From Deinococcus sp. (lineage in GTDB: Bacteria; Deinococcota; Deinococci; Deinococcales; Deinococcaceae): a stretch of 8,704 nt of DNA. Both the position numbers and the translations under genes were made by a program. The stretch is from contig JAQBPF010000522.1 of NCBI GenBank assembly GCA_028287665.1, positions 1 through 8,704 on the forward strand. The letters run 5' to 3'. Below the pieces are notes generated by a model that saw only the letters and a program-made list of their open reading frames with translations, did no database searches and was not told the DNA's origin. This document shows positions 7,070 to 8,704 of the stretch, piece after piece; position 1 is the stretch's first letter, and each line of letters starts with the position of its first letter.

Positions 7070-7692
7070 AGACTTCCTTTCGTACTCGCCACCTGATCCG
7101 ACGTAACCTGCACAGCGTCGCGCAGGGCACGGGCAAACGCCTTGATGATGGCCTCTATGACGTGGTGGGCCTCGCGGCCTGCCAGCACACGCACATGCAG
7201 GTTGGCCCCGGCGTGGTTGCAAAATCCCCGCAGAAACTCGCGCAGATGGTAATGGGTCATGCCGCCCGCCGTGCCCCAGATATCCAGCGTTTCGGGTTCA
7301 AAGGCAAGGTGGGCGCGGCCCGACAGGTCCAGCACCACGTGGGCCAGCGTTTCATCCATCGGCACGAAGGCGCTGCCGTAACGTTCGATGCCCTTGCGGT
7401 CGCCCAGTGCCTGCGCCAACGCCTGCCCCAGCGTAATTCCGGCGTCTTCGATCAGGTGATGCGGCTCGATGTGCAGGTCGCCAGTGGCCTGAATACTCAG
7501 GCCGATTCGGGCATGGCGGGCCAGAGCGTACAGCATGTGGTCAAAGAACCCATGTCCAGTGCTGGGCGGCTGGTAAGTGGTGGTGTCCAGATTCAGCTCG
7601 ACCGTGATGTCAGTTTCGCTGGTGCAGCGGCTGACACGGCTGGCGCGGGCAGAAGCAGGGGCTTGGGAATCGGGGGTGGCCGGGTGGCTCAT
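7066..7692 (-). CDS. hisB: Imidazoleglycerol-phosphate dehydratase, HisB
   Basis: HisB removes water from imidazole glycerol phosphate to give imidazole acetol phosphate in the cytoplasm. It is the stand-alone dehydratase, not the phosphatase fusion of enterobacteria. At 208 residues it is slightly long because of an Ala/Ser-rich N-terminal extension of about 18. Family motifs are SETDITVELNLD (25-36), GHGFFDHML (46-54), the first metal cluster HHLIED (78-83), PMDETLAHVVLDLSGR (111-126) and the second metal cluster HHVIE (176-180), which bind two Mn ions. The ATG at 7692 has only GAGG one base away; TACCAT lies five bases upstream, so leaderless initiation is possible. hisH follows with a 4-nt overlap. 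A strong terminator separates it from tetR, so it begins its own transcript. Confidence 0.95.
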
Positions 7693-7697
7693 GCCTC

Positions 7698-7703
7698 ATG
7701 GTA
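7698..7703 (-). promoter_or_regulatory. Candidate -10 element for hisBH
   Basis: TACCAT ends five bases before the hisB ATG, close to the trpL and glgB layout. The sequence above it is very GC-rich with no recognisable -35. It is weaker than the other two because it also contains an out-of-frame ATG. Confidence 0.3.
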
Positions 7704-7760
7704 CGGCGGGCCGGGCACCGGGCGCGGGCCGAAACATGGACAGCCTGTGGTCGGAGCACG

Positions 7761-7799
7761 AAAAGAGCCAGACTGCTGTAACAACAGTCTGGCTCTTTT
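7761..7799 (-). terminator. Strong, probably bidirectional terminator after tetR
   Basis: A perfect 15-bp stem (AAAAGAGCCAGACTG, 7761-7775, with its complement at 7785-7799) has a 9-nt loop and T-runs on both strands. It lies about 60 nt downstream of the tetR stop and about 70 nt upstream of hisB, insulating the two. Its A/T ends let it work in both directions. Confidence 0.88.
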
Positions 7800-7816
7800 A
7801 AGAGTCCCGCCCTATC

Positions 7817-7846
7817 AAAAATGGTCTGGTTCAGCCGGGCGCTGAA
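7817..7846 (-). terminator. Weak hairpin immediately after tetR
   Basis: TTCAGC (7830-7835) and GCTGAA (7841-7846) form a 6-bp stem with a 5-nt loop, 13 nt after the tetR stop. On the minus strand ATTTTTG follows 8 nt later. The gap before the T-run makes it a poor terminator alone; it may back up the one at 7761-7799. Confidence 0.35.
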
Positions 7847-7858
7847 GCTGGTTGTCTC

Positions 7859-8317
7859 TCAGTTCGCGTCGCGCAGGCCGCTTTCTTTGAAAATCGTGCC
7901 TCCGATCAGGGCAGCGCAGGCGGGCCAGTTGCCGTCATTGGGGGCAGGCTGGCCAGTCAGGCGCGATTCGAGAATCTGCACGAGGCGGGCTGCCTCCAAA
8001 CGCTCGTCTTCGCTGGCATCGGCCAGCACGTGGGCATGGCGCAGGACCAATGCCGCCTCCTGCGTATCGTCACGGTGCTCAATCACTTCCTTGAGAAGGG
8101 CAATGTAAAGAGCTGCCGCGTTGTCGAAATACAGATAGACGGTGCCTTTACTCAGTCCGGCTTCACGTGCAGCAGCATTGACGCTCCAGCCCTCAGCGTG
8201 ATGCAACGAAGCAAGCGTGGCTTCGAGAAGGCGGGTCCGCATGGCTGCTTTGGCCTGGGGCGAGCGGGCGCGGGTACGTTTGGAGCGTTCCTCTGTCATT
8301 GTGGTTGATGTTTTCAT
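7859..8317 (-). CDS. Short TetR-family transcriptional regulator
   Basis: The N-terminal DNA-binding domain is typical: TRLLEATLASL (28-38) as first helix, then SVNAAAREAGLSKGTVYLYF (45-64) as helix-turn-helix, and a following helix IALLKEVIEH. The remaining part (about 80-152) would be the ligand and dimer domain. At 152 residues it is 30-60 shorter than most TetR proteins, yet it ends with its own stop and terminators, so it looks complete rather than cut. The ATG at 8317 has AAAGG at about 9 nt; MTEERSK at 8299 is an alternative. An upstream start at 8539 is rejected because it would read through the promoter and operator. The operator over the promoter suggests self-repression. Its ligand and any other target are unknown; a 14-nt operator copy upstream of the DUF2271 gene hints at one. 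Confidence 0.85.
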   Translation of the reverse strand: MKTSTTMTEERSKRTRARSPQAKAAMRTRLLEATLASLHHAEGWSVNAAAREAGLSKGTVYLYFDNAAALYIALLKEVIEHRDDTQEAALVLRHAHVLADASEDERLEAARLVQILESRLTGQPAPNDGNWPACAALIGGTIFKESGLRDAN

Positions 8318-8336
8318 ACTGAACCGCCTTTCTGCT

Positions 8337-8368
8337 GAACACTGTTCCAGTTTTACAGCTGAACAGTG
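8337..8368. promoter_or_regulatory. Inverted-repeat operator of the TetR regulator
   Basis: CACTGTTC (8340-8347) and GAACAGTG (8361-8368) are perfect 8-bp inverted arms around 13 bases. A shorter odd palindrome, GAACACTGTTC, occupies 8337-8347. The repeat covers the probable -10 and spacer of the tetR promoter, where a repressor would block polymerase. The size fits TetR-family operators. Confidence 0.6.
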
Positions 8369-8379
8369 GGGATTTTGAA
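8350..8379 (-). promoter_or_regulatory. Probable tetR promoter
   Basis: On the minus strand TTCAAA (8374-8379) and TAAAAC (8350-8355) are separated by 18 bases, each matching four of six consensus positions. The start codon is 32 bases further, leaving room for the AAAGG ribosome site. The operator overlaps the -10 and spacer. Confidence 0.4.
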
Positions 8380-8704
8380 CATTGGATTCATTCTCTGGTG
8401 GCCGCCGCAAAATATATACCCGAAAATATGAAGTCAAATTTATAATGCTGCCTGCACAAATAAAAAAGCAGAGGGAGACAGTTGTTTTTCCTGGACTGCA
8501 AGAGCATGTTCCACAACTTAGGGTCAGTAATGCAGTCACGTTTTCCCTGACCCATTAAAAAGGCAGAGACCAGAAATGACTGGTACGTACTCACTTTTTA
8601 GTCTTAAAACTGTGTACCTGCACCTTAGCGAGCGGATAGTAAAGCATCCATGAGGTCTCTGGTGGATTAATGGCCTCTATGAAATATCCTACTTTATTGT
8701 GACC
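8380..8704. other. AT-richer intergenic region at the right edge
   Basis: Base composition drops sharply from the GC-rich genes to the left, with runs such as AAATATATAC and AAATTTATAAT. I see no complete gene. An inverted repeat, GGGTCAG (8521-8527) with CTGACCC (8547-8553), has no T-run and is probably not a terminator. The composition could mark a spacer beside the regulator or transferred DNA. Confidence 0.5.
8591..8704 (-). CDS. Possible 3' end of an unidentified gene (cut by window edge)
   Basis: One minus-strand frame is open from the right edge to a TGA at 8591, giving 37 residues with mixed, protein-like composition, including GYFIEAINPPETSWMLYYPL. The other two minus frames stop almost at once. 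I do not recognise a family. In AT-rich DNA a run of this length can be chance, so the call depends on sequence beyond the window. Confidence 0.3.
   Translation of the reverse strand, partial: GHNKVGYFIEAINPPETSWMLYYPLAKVQVHSFKTKK

Noticed and set aside
7162..7845. Plus-strand open frame over hisB and the terminator
   Set aside because: It is antisense to HisB with all its metal motifs and runs through a strong terminator.
8318..8539. N-terminal extension of the TetR gene to 8539
   Set aside because: The extra 74 residues are Cys-rich, translate AT-rich DNA containing the promoter and operator, and are not part of a TetR fold.
8521..8553. Inverted repeat GGGTCAG-N19-CTGACCC as a terminator
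   Set aside because: The stem is only 7 bp with a long loop and no T-run on either strand.
8388..8594. 68-codon minus-strand frame starting with GTG at 8594
   Set aside because: There is no ribosome site or recognisable motif, and it runs towards the tetR promoter; chance is likely in AT-rich DNA.

Overview
The window is about 8.7 kb of high-GC bacterial DNA, and every gene I can support reads on the minus strand. Gene content, protein style and probable leaderless starts (a TAnnnT hexamer 5-6 nt before the ATG, no ribosome binding site) suggest a Deinococcus or close relative. That assignment is inference from the sequence, not a database match.

In the direction of transcription (right to left): (1) 8318-8704 is an AT-richer stretch with a possible 3' end of a gene cut by the window edge. 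(2) A short TetR-family regulator (7859-8317) has an inverted-repeat operator over its probable promoter and a strong terminator at 7761-7799. (3) hisB and hisH overlap by four bases and encode two steps of histidine biosynthesis. (4) glgB (glycogen branching enzyme) probably starts a leaderless transcript that continues into a small three-helix membrane protein and an ApbE-type flavin transferase. (5) 2477-3023 is a 547-nt non-coding stretch with hairpins and inverted repeats. (6) A Tat-exported DUF2271 protein has an in-frame TAA that removes its last fifth, and it is followed by a PepSY-type membrane protein. (7) A tryptophan attenuator with leader peptide MTVTGAWWWPSSAWV precedes trpE, which runs off the left edge.

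Functionally there are three amino-acid biosynthesis genes (trpE, hisB, hisH), one glycogen gene, and a probable envelope redox module (ApbE, DUF2271, PepSY) of the kind linked to covalent flavin attachment and extracytoplasmic electron transfer. The best-supported regulatory system is the trp attenuator: stalling, antiterminator and terminator elements can all be drawn base by base. The main anomaly is the nonsense codon in the DUF2271 gene: the reading frame stays open and family-like for 42 codons after the stop, so it is either a fresh mutation or a sequencing error.
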